A stretch of 64,000 nt of DNA from Ricinus communis (lineage: Eukaryota > Streptophyta > Magnoliopsida > Malpighiales > Euphorbiaceae), in contig NC_063265.1 of assembly GCF_019578655.1 (NCBI RefSeq), positions 9,582,501 to 9,646,500 on the forward strand, written 5' to 3'. The translations under genes were made by a program, and so were the position numbers. This document shows positions 1 through 12,250 of this stretch, piece after piece; positions within the stretch are counted from its first letter, which is position 1, and each line of letters starts with the position of its first letter. The notes beneath the pieces were generated by a model, which worked only from the letters and a program-made list of their open reading frames with translations, had not been told where the DNA came from and made no database searches.

Positions 1-1126
1 ATAATGCTGCCAAGACAAGTGGTGCCAATGTTACAGAAGTTACTGCATAGGGCTTAGACCATCTTTCCTCACTAACAACAGGTATAGTCAATCTTCTCGG
101 CAAGTACAAAGGTAGCTCCAAAAGGTATAAAAATCTGCCCAAGTAGTAACAAAAGGATGAATCAAGATTCAAACATAGTGGATTTTGTTGCTCATCTTCA
201 AGATGATTGGATTTGTCCACAAAATTTGGTTTTTCATCATCAACATAACCAAGTAATGGTATACCCATCTCGACAACATCTTCTTGACTATCAGTGATGA
301 GACCGTTTGAAGATGGAGATACGGTTAATGGTGTCACTTTCTTTTCTTTTCTAAAGAGAAAGTGCATGAAGCAAACAACACATACATAAAAGAAGTATAT
401 AGAAAGAAAAGCAATGGCAGCCCATAAGGTGATTTTCCCAATGATAATTATCAAGAGAAGAGAACTAAGTGATAAAAGAAAGAAGGAGACATCTCTAATG
501 AAGCTAGATTTATCAACTGAAATCTCTCGAGAACTTAGTAATGTACTTATAACACCAACAACAGCACTAGACACAAAAAATGCCCCACCCAGAATACTAT
601 TTAGGCCAAAATCACCATTGCCAGACCTAGTGAAGGAAACAATACTGGAAAAGACATCAGGAGCACCATTTCCAAGGGAAAGAAGGGTAACACCCGCAAC
701 TGTTGGAGAAAGCTTCAAGATTCTGGACAAGTTTTCTAATGAGGAACAGAAGTATTCTGCAGCTGTATTGCCCAGCAGGTAGAATAGAATAGAAAGCCAT
801 AGCAACAAGGTAGCATGACCAAGTGTAGGAAATTGGCCATAAGTGCAAAAAAAAATTTGGAGATAGTTTATATACCCTTTTGGCCTGCACCCAAGTTGAG
901 ACTTGATATACATACACTTCGATTTTGAATCTGTTTGATTATGAAGACCTGTACATGCATCACTTTTGATCAACCCTTGAACTGCTAAAGAATTGCTGGT
1001 ATCTTGGTCATTGGATTGCTCAAGAAAATAAGAGATTGTAATAAAGAAAATGAAGAGGAACAGAAAGGTGGTGCTAAGGAAAAGGGTCAGTTTCTTGGGC
1101 TGAGATTTTGATATGAAGATTGCCAT
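1..1126 (-). CDS. CCX: Cation/calcium exchanger (CCX family), N-terminal part, cut by the window edge
   Basis: This is a membrane cation exchanger of the CaCA superfamily, CCX branch, which in plants moves K+, Na+, Ca2+ or Mn2+ against H+ or Na+ across endomembranes. The frame is open from an ATG at 1126 to the window start, giving 375 codons with no stop or intron; CCX genes are often intronless. A hydrophobic N-terminal segment spans about residues 13-34. A Cys-containing, lumen-like loop follows, then several membrane helices. The alpha-1 ion-binding repeat is visible as GNGAPDVF at residues 152-159, which separates CCX from CAX proteins. A hydrophilic loop with acidic residues occupies roughly residues 255-320. 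The alpha-2 repeat and C-terminus lie outside the window, so the gene could be intact or truncated. The family assignment is firm; the member (CCX1-5) is not resolved. Confidence 0.92.
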   Translation of the reverse strand, partial: MAIFISKSQPKKLTLFLSTTFLFLFIFFITISYFLEQSNDQDTSNSLAVQGLIKSDACTGLHNQTDSKSKCMYIKSQLGCRPKGYINYLQIFFCTYGQFPTLGHATLLLWLSILFYLLGNTAAEYFCSSLENLSRILKLSPTVAGVTLLSLGNGAPDVFSSIVSFTRSGNGDFGLNSILGGAFFVSSAVVGVISTLLSSREISVDKSSFIRDVSFFLLSLSSLLLIIIIGKITLWAAIAFLSIYFFYVCVVCFMHFLFRKEKKVTPLTVSPSSNGLITDSQEDVVEMGIPLLGYVDDEKPNFVDKSNHLEDEQQNPLCLNLDSSFCYYLGRFLYLLELPLYLPRRLTIPVVSEERWSKPYAVTSVTLAPLVLAAL

Positions 1127-4100
1127 TCATAAATAAGCTTGAGGAGAAGGGAGTTACAAGTGCAAATATTTAGAAGTAAAGCAGTCAATAAATTTGAGAA
1201 CTACTGGCGGGGACTTGTCACTCCTTTTGACTGTGTTTTTAAGGGATATTAATGAATATCTATTGAATAGAACTTAAGTAAAGGGGAATTAAAAGAGTAC
1301 AAATAATTCTTCTCTTGTTTGTCTTTGGACAATTAGTGTACATAAGTTAATCCCAGAATAGAAAGAGATGTATCAAATACGACCTTAAATCTCCACCATA
1401 CTAAGACGGTAGACATTATGTTTCACTAGTTCTAACAGAAATATCAAACACATGCTAGATATGTAAATTGGCGCGAAAGACGCCTTTTTTTGGAAATATC
1501 ACATCATTTGTTATGATTTAATAAATATTTAGAAAACAAACTGCATGAATACATGTGAGGCTAATCTCACACAGTTGAGTAGATATTACTAATATAGTGA
1601 TTACAGTTTCTACAAGGACTTGCATAATCATATAATCTTGTCTGAAAAGATTGGAGAGAGGGAAAGATGGACATTAAATTTCCTATAACCAACATGCAGT
1701 TCCATGGACTTCTGTGTATGGTTGTATGCTTCAGTCTCTTTGAGTCTTGAGGATGCTGAATTCAAAGTTGCAACCCATTTGAATGTACCTCTAATAAGTA
1801 CCTTTAAGGAAACTTCCTAGCAGGTAAGAATGGAGAAAAGAAGGCATGCATAGAAAATCTTCCTTAGCATACTTTCAGTGAAAAGTAAAATTGTATGATT
1901 ACTTAGTGAGTGAATAAAACCCATCAATTGTGTTGATGCTTTCTTTCCCAATGTAATTTCATATCAGTAAGAAAATGAAAGATTGAAAGGTAAGATCAAA
2001 GATGCTCTTCTATAAGAAATTCAAATCATACAGAGTTCACTATATAAATTTTTTCTAACTGAATCATCTACAGTTCTTGAAACTTGTCTTGAAAGCAACC
2101 ATGATGTCACATATTGTTTATTGAACTCATATTATGATAGTTAATGATCATTTCGATGAACTTTGTTCTTTTACCCTTAGAGTCAAAAGTAAAATAAACT
2201 ACAGGGGCTGTCTTTTTCTTGTGTCAAAAGGCAAAATACACTAGCAAATTGCATGGAGGAACCATTTCAATCTTGGCTCATTTCTATTTAAATGGGGACC
2301 TTGTTTAGCACCAAATTTGGATATTCAAGGATCATTTGCAAAGATTTCAGAGTCGAAACCTCTTGTTGAAATAGATTATTCAACTGCGTAAAACAAAGCA
2401 ATTTATGATTGTTTCCTTTTCAGTAATTTGATATTTGTTATAGTGATTATGATTATACAAGGAGAAGTTGTCAAGTAAACTTAGATATTGGAAACGTCCT
2501 TCACTGTGAGATAAGCAGCCACTCATTAATAAATTACTATTTAATTACACAAGGGTTGATACAGCCCTGTACCATTTACTTCCTAAAAATATAATTGAAA
2601 CTTAGTTTAATCTAGGACAATATTTCTACTCAAGCTTCACATAAAAACCTAATTCAAAGAACAGAGAAAATATCTCATTTGGATGATTTCAATATAAGAG
2701 CTAGGATTTTGAGGGGTCAAGAACCCAACTTTCAGATGTCGCGAGCCAGCTTTCCCAATACTCAATTCTATTCTCTTTTTCTATTTGGTGAAGACATGGA
2801 TGAGGCAAGAACATAAAAGAACGATAGGGCATGCAGACAATTCATACATGCAGTTTCAGGACAAATTTTCTAGAAGTGACCCCAAATTTAGAGTCGAGCC
2901 CTAACTTAGACTTTAAGGCACAGGCATAGCCCTGCACCCCCATTTCATCTGTCATTCTCACAAATGTTATGTGAGCACCTATTAAAAGTGTTTGTAGTGC
3001 TCCATTAAAAAGGAAATATTTCAATTTATTAACTCATGTTAAAAAAGAACTTCCACAAGTGTTTATTTTTGCAATTGCGGTATATATTTCAAATATAATT
3101 TACTATACTATCTTTTAGGTATAGAAAGCAATTGTGACTGGATTAGACGTGAAATACACATTCAAGTTCTTTCATTTCATTTAATTGCATGTACAACTAA
3201 ATTGTCGAATTCGGACAATAAATATTTTTTAAAATAATATATTATCACCTTAGAAATTTTGTTTGATATATTCTAAATAAATAATTTAAATTATATACAT
3301 TTAATATAAATAAAGATTTATTTAAAATTCTGTTTTATTAAAACTTTAAAATTGTATATAAGTCTATCAAATTGGATATAATTTTCAAATGAATTTAAAC
3401 TTATAAAATATCTTTTTTTTATGATGACAAGCAGTACTTGATTTAAATTACGTTTTTTCTCTAGTAGTTTTTTCTTTTTTTAAAAAAAAAATTATCTACC
3501 TTTCCTTTCTTTTCTTATTTATTCAATTCCATATAAATTTTTTCATTTGTTACATATCATACTAAATAAAGAAATTCATTTATAAATAAATTATATTAGG
3601 AATTTATTAATGTAATACGAAATTCAAGAATTTGAAAGTGATGGCCATATAATTCACTTTAAACAAAGCTTTAGCCATTTAAAAAGAGGTTTTGTATGTT
3701 AAAAGAAAAAAAAAAAATCATCCCAATAAAGAAAAAGCACATAATACTACAGTTGATTATCATAGAAAAAAAAAATCCATCTTCTGCTATAGTTCAAAAA
3801 AATGTTTCTTTTCTAGAATTAAAGAAGAAAAAGATTATTGGCTACTCTCAAAATATTGCATTCAAATTATTTGATGAACAATAAGTGCTCTCATACAACA
3901 AGAAAGTGACAAATGTATAATTTTGTAACTATTCTATAAGTATTAGTTTATCCAATGGTAAAATACCATATACCGGTATTAGCCAAGAAAATCCTAGTCA
4001 TAAATGCATTTTAAAAATCAACTATTATTCTAATGTATTATGAATATATCATACTATATAAATCTATAAAAATCAATACTATCTTAATTTAAATAATTTA

Positions 4101-4736
4101 TTAACATAATCAAATATTACTTTAGTCAATTTTATATGGTATTTAGTTATTAATGAATCAAATACATTATTTTTATTTATTAAAATCTCTATCTATTTTT
4201 TAAAATTTATTTAGTGGTACTTTATAATTATAAAATTGATGTATATAATTTTAACTTGTATAAATAATTAAGATTTATACACGAATTCACTTACAATCTA
4301 TATTAATAAAAAGAAAATAAATTATTTAAAATAATACTAATTAATTGTGTATAATTAAAAAAGTAGAATTATAACAATAAGATGTCACAATGATACTCTA
4401 GCAAAACATCAACTTCAACTGCTAACCCATAGCTACTAAATGAAATAACTTTTCTTTTTGTGGTCATTAACCTTTAATTAAGAGAAACAATACTCAAATC
4501 AAACCAATGCAAAAGTTCATGCACATACAAACACTTCCATTGTTAGCATGTCAAGACTTTGGGGGAGGCCTGTCCCTGAAATGTCAAATCGATGTGTGCA
4601 GGCGAAGCAATTTCAGGGAATTCAAATCCAATCTTTCTCTTTCACCTAGTGCTTACTTACATCTTCACTACGTAATGCTTGTGTAATTTCCAAGGACAAA
4701 AATTATAAAGAAGAACTGAAGAAGGCACGAAGTTAC
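1127..4736. other. Intergenic region, AT-rich
   Basis: No supportable gene was seen. It contains the CCX 5' flank (from 1127) and then increasingly AT-rich sequence with long A or T runs around 3240-3860 and 4020-4380. Short ORFs near 3.7 kb come from A-rich low-complexity DNA. No repeat family was recognised. Confidence 0.6.
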
Positions 4737-4851
4737 CTGGCTTAATCCAACTGTAACAAAAGCCGTTCCGTACACAAATGCAGCTGACCGTTGCAATAAC
4801 AAAAATTGAGCCAGACTATGATAAAGTAATATTTCTCGCACCCTCAGCATT
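4737..4851 (-). other. Exon-like segment downstream of the EMSY-like gene
   Basis: On the minus strand this 115-bp block is preceded by a pyrimidine-rich acceptor ending CTTAG and followed by a good donor, CAG|GTAACT. It is open in one frame (beginning MLRVREILLYHS). It lies about 350 bp beyond the EMSY-like stop codon, so it may be a spliced 3'-UTR exon of that gene. It could also be a 5'-UTR exon of the CCX gene downstream on the same strand, or chance. The encoded peptide was not recognised. Confidence 0.25.
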
Positions 4852-5195
4852 CTAAGAAGTGATGCTCCACAAAAAGAAAAAGCAATAAGTCATGCCTGTA
4901 TGACATTAAAAAAATGCACCCAAGTCCTCAAGCGTTAAATTGATTAATTAACATTTCAGTCAAGGCCCCCAAAAGAGCAGCTAGAATATTAACAAAGCAT
5001 TATATAATGGGGGAACAAGGCGGTCTACAACAAAAAGAGCAATATCTACCATTTCTGTGCCTATATGTTTCCAATTTTGGTAGAGTCAATACTCAATATC
5101 TACATGGCTTCAAAAATGGTTATAAAACCAGCCCCAGTCCAAGGAGTCTCCTCACCAGCTTCCACTTCAAAACACATTGTATCAGAGTGGGTTTA

Positions 5196-8100
5196 CTAAT
5201 AATCTTGACTAAGATAGCCATGCAACCTACCCACTTGTCCATGGTACTCACTGCTTGCCAACATTCTGCGTCTGTTTCTGTGAAGCTCCTTGTCAGCGTA
5301 GGATACCAGATTGGGAGAATCATCTATATGATCAATAATATTTGCACAGTTTAGATATAGGAATTGCTGAACTAGAAATTAGAGTCCACTCCAAGTCGGA
5401 AAACTCTTTATAAAGTTTTTAAAAAAAAAAAATTCCAATACCCAATTGGTGACAACTTCTATAAACCAAATCCAGTTTTCATTCTAAATTTATTAATTAT
5501 TCAGAATATACAAATGCATGCTTTAACATGTTATATAGAAATATATAAAGTATCTAACCCTGATCTGGCAAATCCGCGAGTTTATCAAGTGCCCCGAGGA
5601 TATCTCTTTCATGCTCCTACATCAAATTGCAGATTCACAACTATTACAAATGACAATTTAAAGCACTTAATAATAGAATAATTAATTGATGTAAACAGTG
5701 CAATTGCTATGCTTCAAATGAGCAAGGTGAAATTACTCTCAAAATTAACTTTGCCTTCTCAACTTGAGCAGGGTCAGGGTTATTTCTACCATAAGTCATC
5801 CTTTTGACCTGCTAGACACAAAGGTATAAACATCAGAAAGCTAGAGGTTACCATAAATTAACAACCACTTCCCAGGTATAAGCTCTATGAATGAAGTTAT
5901 AATGCACACGACAATGATTATATATTGCACATATATAACTCCCAAGGATACAAACCACAGGTAAGCAATAATGTTAAGCAATTGGACTGACATAGTTTAA
6001 TGAGTGCTACCTAGACCTTAGAAAAAGTTATTCAGGATCTTAGCGGGACACAATGGCATCCATTGAAGATTGTTGGTAGTGGATGTGTATGCCAAGTGCC
6101 TTGAGTAATAATGAACACAAAAGAAATTTAACAATATGTAGACGTATATCCAAAGCACTCCACAGTTTAGGAGGAAGCTACAGGTTATCCCTATGCACCT
6201 CAAGTAAAAAAAGCTGTGCTCAACTACCCTGGGATTGGGTGCAAATCCATGCACAACAATCATCCATGAAAAGTAGTGCATAGCTCTGTTCAAACTACCA
6301 GGATCTTGTTTGCTTCGCCTTTAAAAATCAGGTTTAGACAGGTTACTGAACAGGCTGATGAGAGGGAAGGATTGACGAAGACCAGATGAAACCAAAGGTA
6401 TATAGCCTTAATGCCTCTGCAAGTTTCATAATTTTCTTTCATGTGCCTTGATTCCAGAAATTGTGCCACACAACCACAGCTCTCAAGCTACTCCGTTATT
6501 ATTCTCAAAAATATTCTGGATCTTTGCAAAACCATGGATAAGATATCATCCGTCAGCAACAGGAATGCAATTGTCTGTTTATATAACCGCCAATAAATCT
6601 ACTGAAAGTTAATGTTCTCTAGAGATACAAACATTATGTACAATTGTTTGAGGGCAATGTCAAAGAGTCAGCAATCCTAGTAACTTCCACTAAAAGTATG
6701 TTACACTGGTAGCCCCTTTCTCAAAGCTATCATTAATTTCTTCTAAAATTTCTACAACTTAGTCTCCTACCAAGATTCTGGATCATATACCTACAGCCTA
6801 GATCCACCAATTAAAAGACATATACCTACAGTAGCAGACCACCACTCATTCCATATTGTCATTAAAAGAAATCAAAGCTATTCTGCAACATCAATGGTAC
6901 CTTTCAATCAGCCATTAAAGGAAATATAATGCAGCATCTGACTTAGTCGATAAGTTATAACGTGATGAAAATGCAGGCTGCCTCACCTCCTGAATAACCA
7001 TATCTGTTGCACGAATCTTAATGAATTCAGAGGACTTCTTGGATTTACCAACATCCGATGTTTGGAAACTATTTTTCATATGAGACTGCGACGGTCCTCC
7101 ATCTTTATTACTCAGAGGTCCTTGGAAATTATGATTAACTATCTTCAAAGACACTGTAGGGGAGAATGCTGTTGTTTCACCATGTTGTCGATTGTCCCTG
7201 AAGTGTGTCTGCAGATAAACAAAAACATTTGACACAGTATGAATGCATGCTATCCAACAAAATAAAAATTGAACTTGCAAGACCCTTTGTGACCTAGATC
7301 AAATTAACCAATACAAAGTCAGCAATCTCACTACTATAAATATCGATGCCACCAAAAAAAAAAAAAGGCACTTCACCTTTAATTCAATTTGAAACCACTA
7401 TATCAATTATCAAGGGACAGGCATGCGCTGTAATCATGCAGCTAGAATTAAGAACAAATCAAAAACAGCAGCAGTAAAATGGAAACTAGTGAGGATTGGT
7501 GGGAAACATTCCTTCCATAGATGCACAAAATATCATGCTTTGTTTTTCTCAAGTAAATAACACGTTAAATGCAACATGATAAGCATTCACCATCTCATGC
7601 AATTTTCATTTACTTGTGGCAAAGATGGTATAGTTGCTGAATAAGGTTGATCATAAGGAACATATTTCTGAGGTTTTAAAAGAGGAGGACGAGAAGGCCT
7701 CCTCTTTGTTGGGAGAGCATCGTCCACTGAATTATTAACAAGATCAGGAGCGTTCATTTTAATTGACATAGATTCATGTGCACCATTTCGCAATTCCCTG
7801 CATTGAACAATGGAAACTAGTGACAAGGTCATAAACTTCTTAAATTATCATAAGAATCAAATCTATCATAGAAGGATGCAAAAACATACGAAAGAGGAAC
7901 AACATTACAAACACCTTATCCTTTTTGTTGACTCATCTGAATTGATTTTCGCAAGCAACTGACTGTGTTCGATATCTGTGACATTGAGTTCCTTCCGCAG
8001 CTCAGTAATAAGCCCCTCTTTACCCTATCAGAATAAAACAATACCAAGCGGACAATAAGATCAACCCCAAAATGTTATGTTATTATGAAAGACAAAGATA

Positions 8101-8346
8101 AGCAACTAAAACATGACGTATTAGGAAGCTTCAGAGGCCCAAAAAATGGAGAAAAAAGAATACCCAGGACAGAAGATCAGATTGAGCGATGAAAGCCCTT
8201 AAAACAGAATAGTATGCCTCTGTTTCCAAACTGTGGATTTGAAACTTAATGTCCATTTCATCTCCTTCACAAGGTTCTTTCGGCAAAGGAATTCTTGGAG
8301 TCCCAGAAATATGCCCATGTGGAGAAGTCTTTAAGTTATGCATCAT
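5196..8346 (-). CDS. EML: EMSY-LIKE (ENT-domain) chromatin protein, apparently without an Agenet domain
   Basis: Plant EMSY-like proteins are nuclear histone-reader-type proteins linked to defence and seed development. Seven coding exons: 8164-8346, 7915-8024, 7614-7797, 6987-7208, 5737-5808, 5559-5616, 5196-5323. All borders are GT-AG and the total is 957 nt (318 aa) with phases matching at every junction. The ENT domain covers about residues 33-98, with the typical EAYYSVLRAF and GLITELRKEL helices. A basic linker (KRRPSRPP) follows. Near the C-terminus is the conserved helix PDPAQVEKAK...REHERDILGALDKL. The Agenet/Tudor module that normally lies between these parts was not found in the exons or the large intron. 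Start: two ATGs at 8346 and 8343, downstream of a likely 5'-UTR acceptor near 8364. The family is secure; the subfamily is not. Confidence 0.88.
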
Positions 8347-10114
8347 AATTTTGCAGAGTTTCCTAATATGAGCATCAAAACAAACTGTGAGACTAATGCT
8401 TTGGGCACTAGAAGGCGAGCAAGAGAAGTTTTTGAGAAGTCTAACACTGAACAGGTATAGAAAAGAGAAGGCACATGATTGAACTGATAGTTCAAACTTC
8501 CATTCAACATAGTCAAACTTCCTTCAGGCCCATAAAGCATCTCTTCTACAAAGCTATACACCATTCTGCACTACGTGTGCAAGGAGAAATGCAGGAAAGG
8601 GAACAGTTTAATAAAGTGCATAGTTATCTTTCATGTTGAACTTGTCATCAAGTAAATAAGACCAACTTATCTTTCATGCTTGGATGCTGCTCATACTGAG
8701 AATTCCTTGCTAATGATAAATTTAAGGGCTTGCAACTAATATGAGACGAATGAATAGTTATCTTATCAAATTAGAAAAATTCAGAGCATTCCAAGCAGAA
8801 AGGTATACAAAAAGTATAAACCATTTCCCACCCCAAGAAGCAAGGACACATGCTAGACCAGCTATATTTTAACTGAGCACATAATTATTTTTTGTGCTGA
8901 AATTAATTTTCATGCTTGCGTGCGGCTCATTATAAGTACTCATTTCCAATATTAACGAATTTCAGCTAAATTGAACTAATTAATAATCATATCATCAAAC
9001 TGAAGAAAAAAAATTGCACTCCAAACATAAAGGTAAATTATGTAGCAGGAATAGCAATATCAAAACATCAATAATAAATCTCTTTATTTTGCAAAAATGG
9101 CCCTATACATTGGAGGAACACCAAAAGAGACAACATATTTTCCACTCTTATTCAACTTTTAATGCAAACTAGTGGTTATTACAGTCAAAATCCTTTATGT
9201 GGAATGTCTTAATTGTGCACTGAAATGCAGGTAAAGAACATAAAAACATGATTGTTGTGTTCAGATAGTATTGGCATTGCAAGGTGGAATCTAGATTCCA
9301 CGAAATTATTAAATACAGTGTATCTTAGAATAATTCATCCTCTCCCCCACCGCCAAAATGAAGAGACCAAGTAGGCCAATCAAAAAACCCTCTTAAGTCT
9401 CAAGAAAGTCTTACCATAGAACGGAAAATTAATAAAAGCACTACATTCTCCCATAAGAATTCCTCTTACTTCGATTAATAACCAAATTAGAGTGCCATTT
9501 TTATTATTTTTTCCTGTTTTCTGTCTTTTCTGTGTGACATTATATGTAAGTCTAATATGCCACAATGATTTGCTACTATTCAAAGCTTCCTTAAACAAGT
9601 GGGTCAAGCATGTTCCCTATAGTCCAGGCAACCCACAAACAAACACGGATTGCCTCTCTCTCAAAACATTTTTTTTATTATGCTCGCTGACATATTGCAG
9701 ATTCCATATACTAATACATAAAATGATATATAGCTTTTTTTTGTTATCAGAAAAATGATATATAGATATATCATGGACATTTGTGTGAGCACCCAGAAAT
9801 TTAACTTTAAAACATCTCAACCAAAACCCTAATGAATCCACCCTCTGCAAAAATAAACAAATAATAGACCATGAATAAATAATCAAAAGCCCTCATTAAG
9901 GGCACAAATTATTAATGCTTTCAAAAAAACAAAGTAAGAGAAAAAAAAAAAAAAAAGCCAAAACCCTAACAAAAATGACGAATTCAAAAAATGATAAGAT
10001 ATTGGTTTTTGAGAAAATGGGGAAACTTTTGATCTCAAAAGCGGAACGAAGTTACAAAACAAGAAACACTATGACAGCTATAAGTGGCTAAAATAAAAGG
10101 GAAATGAGAATTAC
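8347..10114 (-). other. Probable 5'-UTR exon and long leader intron of the EMSY-like gene
   Basis: Upstream of the ATG an acceptor (CATATTAG|GAAAC, near 8364) suggests a short second UTR exon. A donor CCG|GTAATT at 10114 would end the first UTR exon, leaving a leader intron of about 1.75 kb. No coding potential was recognised here; the short ORFs near 9.5 kb are low-complexity. Leader introns are common in plant housekeeping genes. Confidence 0.45.
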
Positions 10115-10230
10115 CGGTTGCTCGTTCTTAGTGAATTAGCAATTTACAGAACAGTTGCAACTTTAGATAGCTTTAATAATCAAGAATTGATGATGGTTAG
10201 GGTTAAAGTTAAAAGAGTCCCCATTTCTCC
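10115..10230 (-). other. Putative first (non-coding) exon of the EMSY-like gene
   Basis: This is the segment between the promoter-like sequence and the donor at 10114, read on the minus strand. It contains a telo-box-like TAACCCTAA near 10197-10205. The transcription start is not determinable from sequence, so the upper limit is approximate. Confidence 0.35.
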
Positions 10231-10256
10231 TTTTTCTTTTATTTTCACCGGGTTTT

Positions 10257-10267
10257 TTTGGCGGGAA
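10257..10267. promoter_or_regulatory. E2F-type site in the EMSY-like promoter
   Basis: TTTGGCGGGAA matches the E2F/DP consensus WTTSSCSS, and its complement reads TTCCCGCC. It lies just upstream of the putative leader exon of the EMSY-like gene. It suggests cell-cycle-linked expression. This is a motif match only. Confidence 0.4.
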
Positions 10268-10980
10268 CCAAGACCCTAACAACATCTTCTTTTTTCCTTT
10301 TCATAGTTGAGAGGGAAATTCTTTTCATAACCTACAATTAAGAAATTCTTTTTTCTTACGCTTTCCATCCCAATTTGATAATTCTATTTCTTTTTCATCT
10401 TTTTATCTTTTTTTTTTCATTTTTTTTATTTTTTTCAATTTTTCATCTTTTTATTTTTATATTTAATTAATCATGTACAACTCATTTTATTATTATGATA
10501 ATAAAATCAAAATTATAAATAAAATTTAATAAAAATTAATATTTAATATTTATCTATAATATTTTAAAAAATAACAGTAAATTAAATATAAGTATTTTTT
10601 ATTCTTTGAAATTTTATTAATATAATATATATATAAATTATTAAATAATATTTATGTTGAAAGATGTAAGGATTATTTCACATTATATATATAAAAAGAA
10701 TATAAAATAACTTATAATGTAAAAGAGCAAGTTCATTAGCTTGGCTTAAATTATAATAATAACTTGACTCAAATTAAAATTAATTTGTTATTAATTCATT
10801 TACGCTTCTCTTGTTTCTAATTTTTATAGTCGTGACAAGAATTATTATAATATTAAAATCAAATGTAAAGAAGATGAAATGTTAGCTATTTGGAGAAACG
10901 AGGTATGTGATGCTACCAGTGTTGTTAACTCTGGAAAATCTTCTCTCTCAAGGGCAAGCGGCCCACTTATAGGGTGGGGA
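10268..10980. other. AT-rich intergenic DNA
   Basis: T-rich tracts (10365-10445) and AT-rich sequence; no gene or recognisable repeat. Confidence 0.6.
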
Positions 10981-10989
10981 TTATTTGGG

Positions 10990-11500
10990 TGTGCGAAATC
11001 TAGGTGGTCCTCCTATGTCTGCGTTAGGTGGTCCTCCCATGTCTACGTAGTGTAAAGCTCCTACAGGAATTCTCAAGGCGAATGTGGATGTTACTTTATT
11101 TGATCAGACCAATTGTATGAGAGTTGGTTGTGTTATTAGAGATCACAAATGATATTTTGTTCGAGCAATGTCCAATATTCATCCGGGTATGATTCCTCAT
11201 GTCCTAGCTAAGGCTCTGGCTCTTCGTGAGGCTATTGCAAACAACAACTATCTCAGGTGGTATTGGAAACTGACTCTCTTCTCAATTTCAAAGCTTTTCA
11301 CAGTCGAGCTAAGGATGATTTAATCTTGGGGCTGATCGTTGATGATTGTCGAATGTTAATTAGTTCTATAAGCAACTTTTCTATTGCTTTTATTTATGGA
11401 TATGCAAATGAGGCTGCTGGTATCTTATCTAGAGCATCGCATTCTTTATCAAGTCTTATGACTTGGGAGAATACTTGTTCGCCTGTTCAAATTATGTTAA
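10990..11500 (+). mobile_element. Degenerate RNase H-like fragment of a LINE-type (non-LTR) retroelement
   Basis: Read forward, the segment resembles the RNase H domain found at the end of plant LINE-type polyproteins. Recognisable pieces are LKANVD, a GCVIRDH strand, the helix ALALREAI and the ETDS strand, followed by a C-terminal part with YGYANEAAGILSRASHSL. It is broken by an in-frame TGA after RDHK (near 11150) and by a frameshift near 11250 between NYLR and VLETDS. Just upstream is a 24-bp near-perfect tandem duplication (about 11001-11050). No reverse transcriptase or poly-A tail was identified. It is a fossil and has no intact ORF. Confidence 0.65.
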
Positions 11501-11574
11501 GAGAAAGGGTTAATTTGCTTTTTAAATTTACGTTAAGATACAATCGATTTAATTTCTTTTAGTAAACAGTTTTG

Positions 11575-12250
11575 TTAAGTTATGCTCAAACATTAAATAC
11601 ATAAAATTTAAATATTTTTTAGTAAATAATTCTTTGAACCAGTGTCCAATGGTCAAATACATTCAACTTGAATTTTTAAAAAAAAAAATGATATAACATT
11701 ATTAGTTTTTAATTGAATTATAAAATTAAAAATAATATTTATTTTATTAATTTACTGATGCAATATTTAATACACACTATACAAGAACGTGTCTGACAAA
11801 ATATAAAATTCGGATTTAATTGATTTAAGGTATGGTCTATTTGTTAAGAAAATTGAAATTTGACTTATTTAATACTTAAAAAGTTGAGATTTGATTTATC
11901 TAATCCTTATAAAATTGATTAGATCCAAAAGTTTTAAATTTTTCTAAATATATTCTTATATAACGCCTCATTAGATATTCTGTTAATAAATTAATGAAAT
12001 AAATTTTATTTTTAATTTTTGTAATTAAATTAAAACCTACAAATCTAATGTTATTTCACTTTTTAAAAAACTTTAAAATTGAATACATTTGACCATTAAA
12101 CACAAATTCTCAGGAGACCCTTTACTAAAAAACTTAAATTTAATGTATTTGACTTTTGGATATAAATTTATAGAGCTATTTGCTAAAAAAATTAAATTGA
12201 ACATATTTAATTATTGTACATAAATTTAGAAGGTAAATTGATCATTTGTA
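11575..12250. repeat. Inverted-repeat AT-rich element (MITE-like)
   Basis: The block TCAAATACATTCAACTTG near 11650 recurs in inverted, diverged form around 12060-12100, 12130-12155 and 12190-12220 (ATTTAATGTATTTGA and relatives). The pattern is that of a decayed non-autonomous DNA transposon with long subterminal repeats. Boundaries and target duplication could not be fixed. Confidence 0.35.

Noticed and set aside
1468..1491. Hairpin GGCG...CGCC followed by a T-run, like a bacterial terminator
   Set aside because: The genome is clearly eukaryotic and the stem is only four or five base pairs; coincidence.
3692..3884. Short Lys-rich ORFs on the plus strand
   Set aside because: A-rich low-complexity DNA; no coding signature or neighbours.
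6018..6293. 91-codon minus-strand ORF, considered as a missing Agenet exon of the EMSY-like gene
   Set aside because: The translation has no Agenet features, and the flanking exons already join in phase without it.
9380..9886. Overlapping ORFs on both strands near 9.5 kb
   Set aside because: They lie in the leader intron of the EMSY-like gene, with no recognisable protein and no splice logic.
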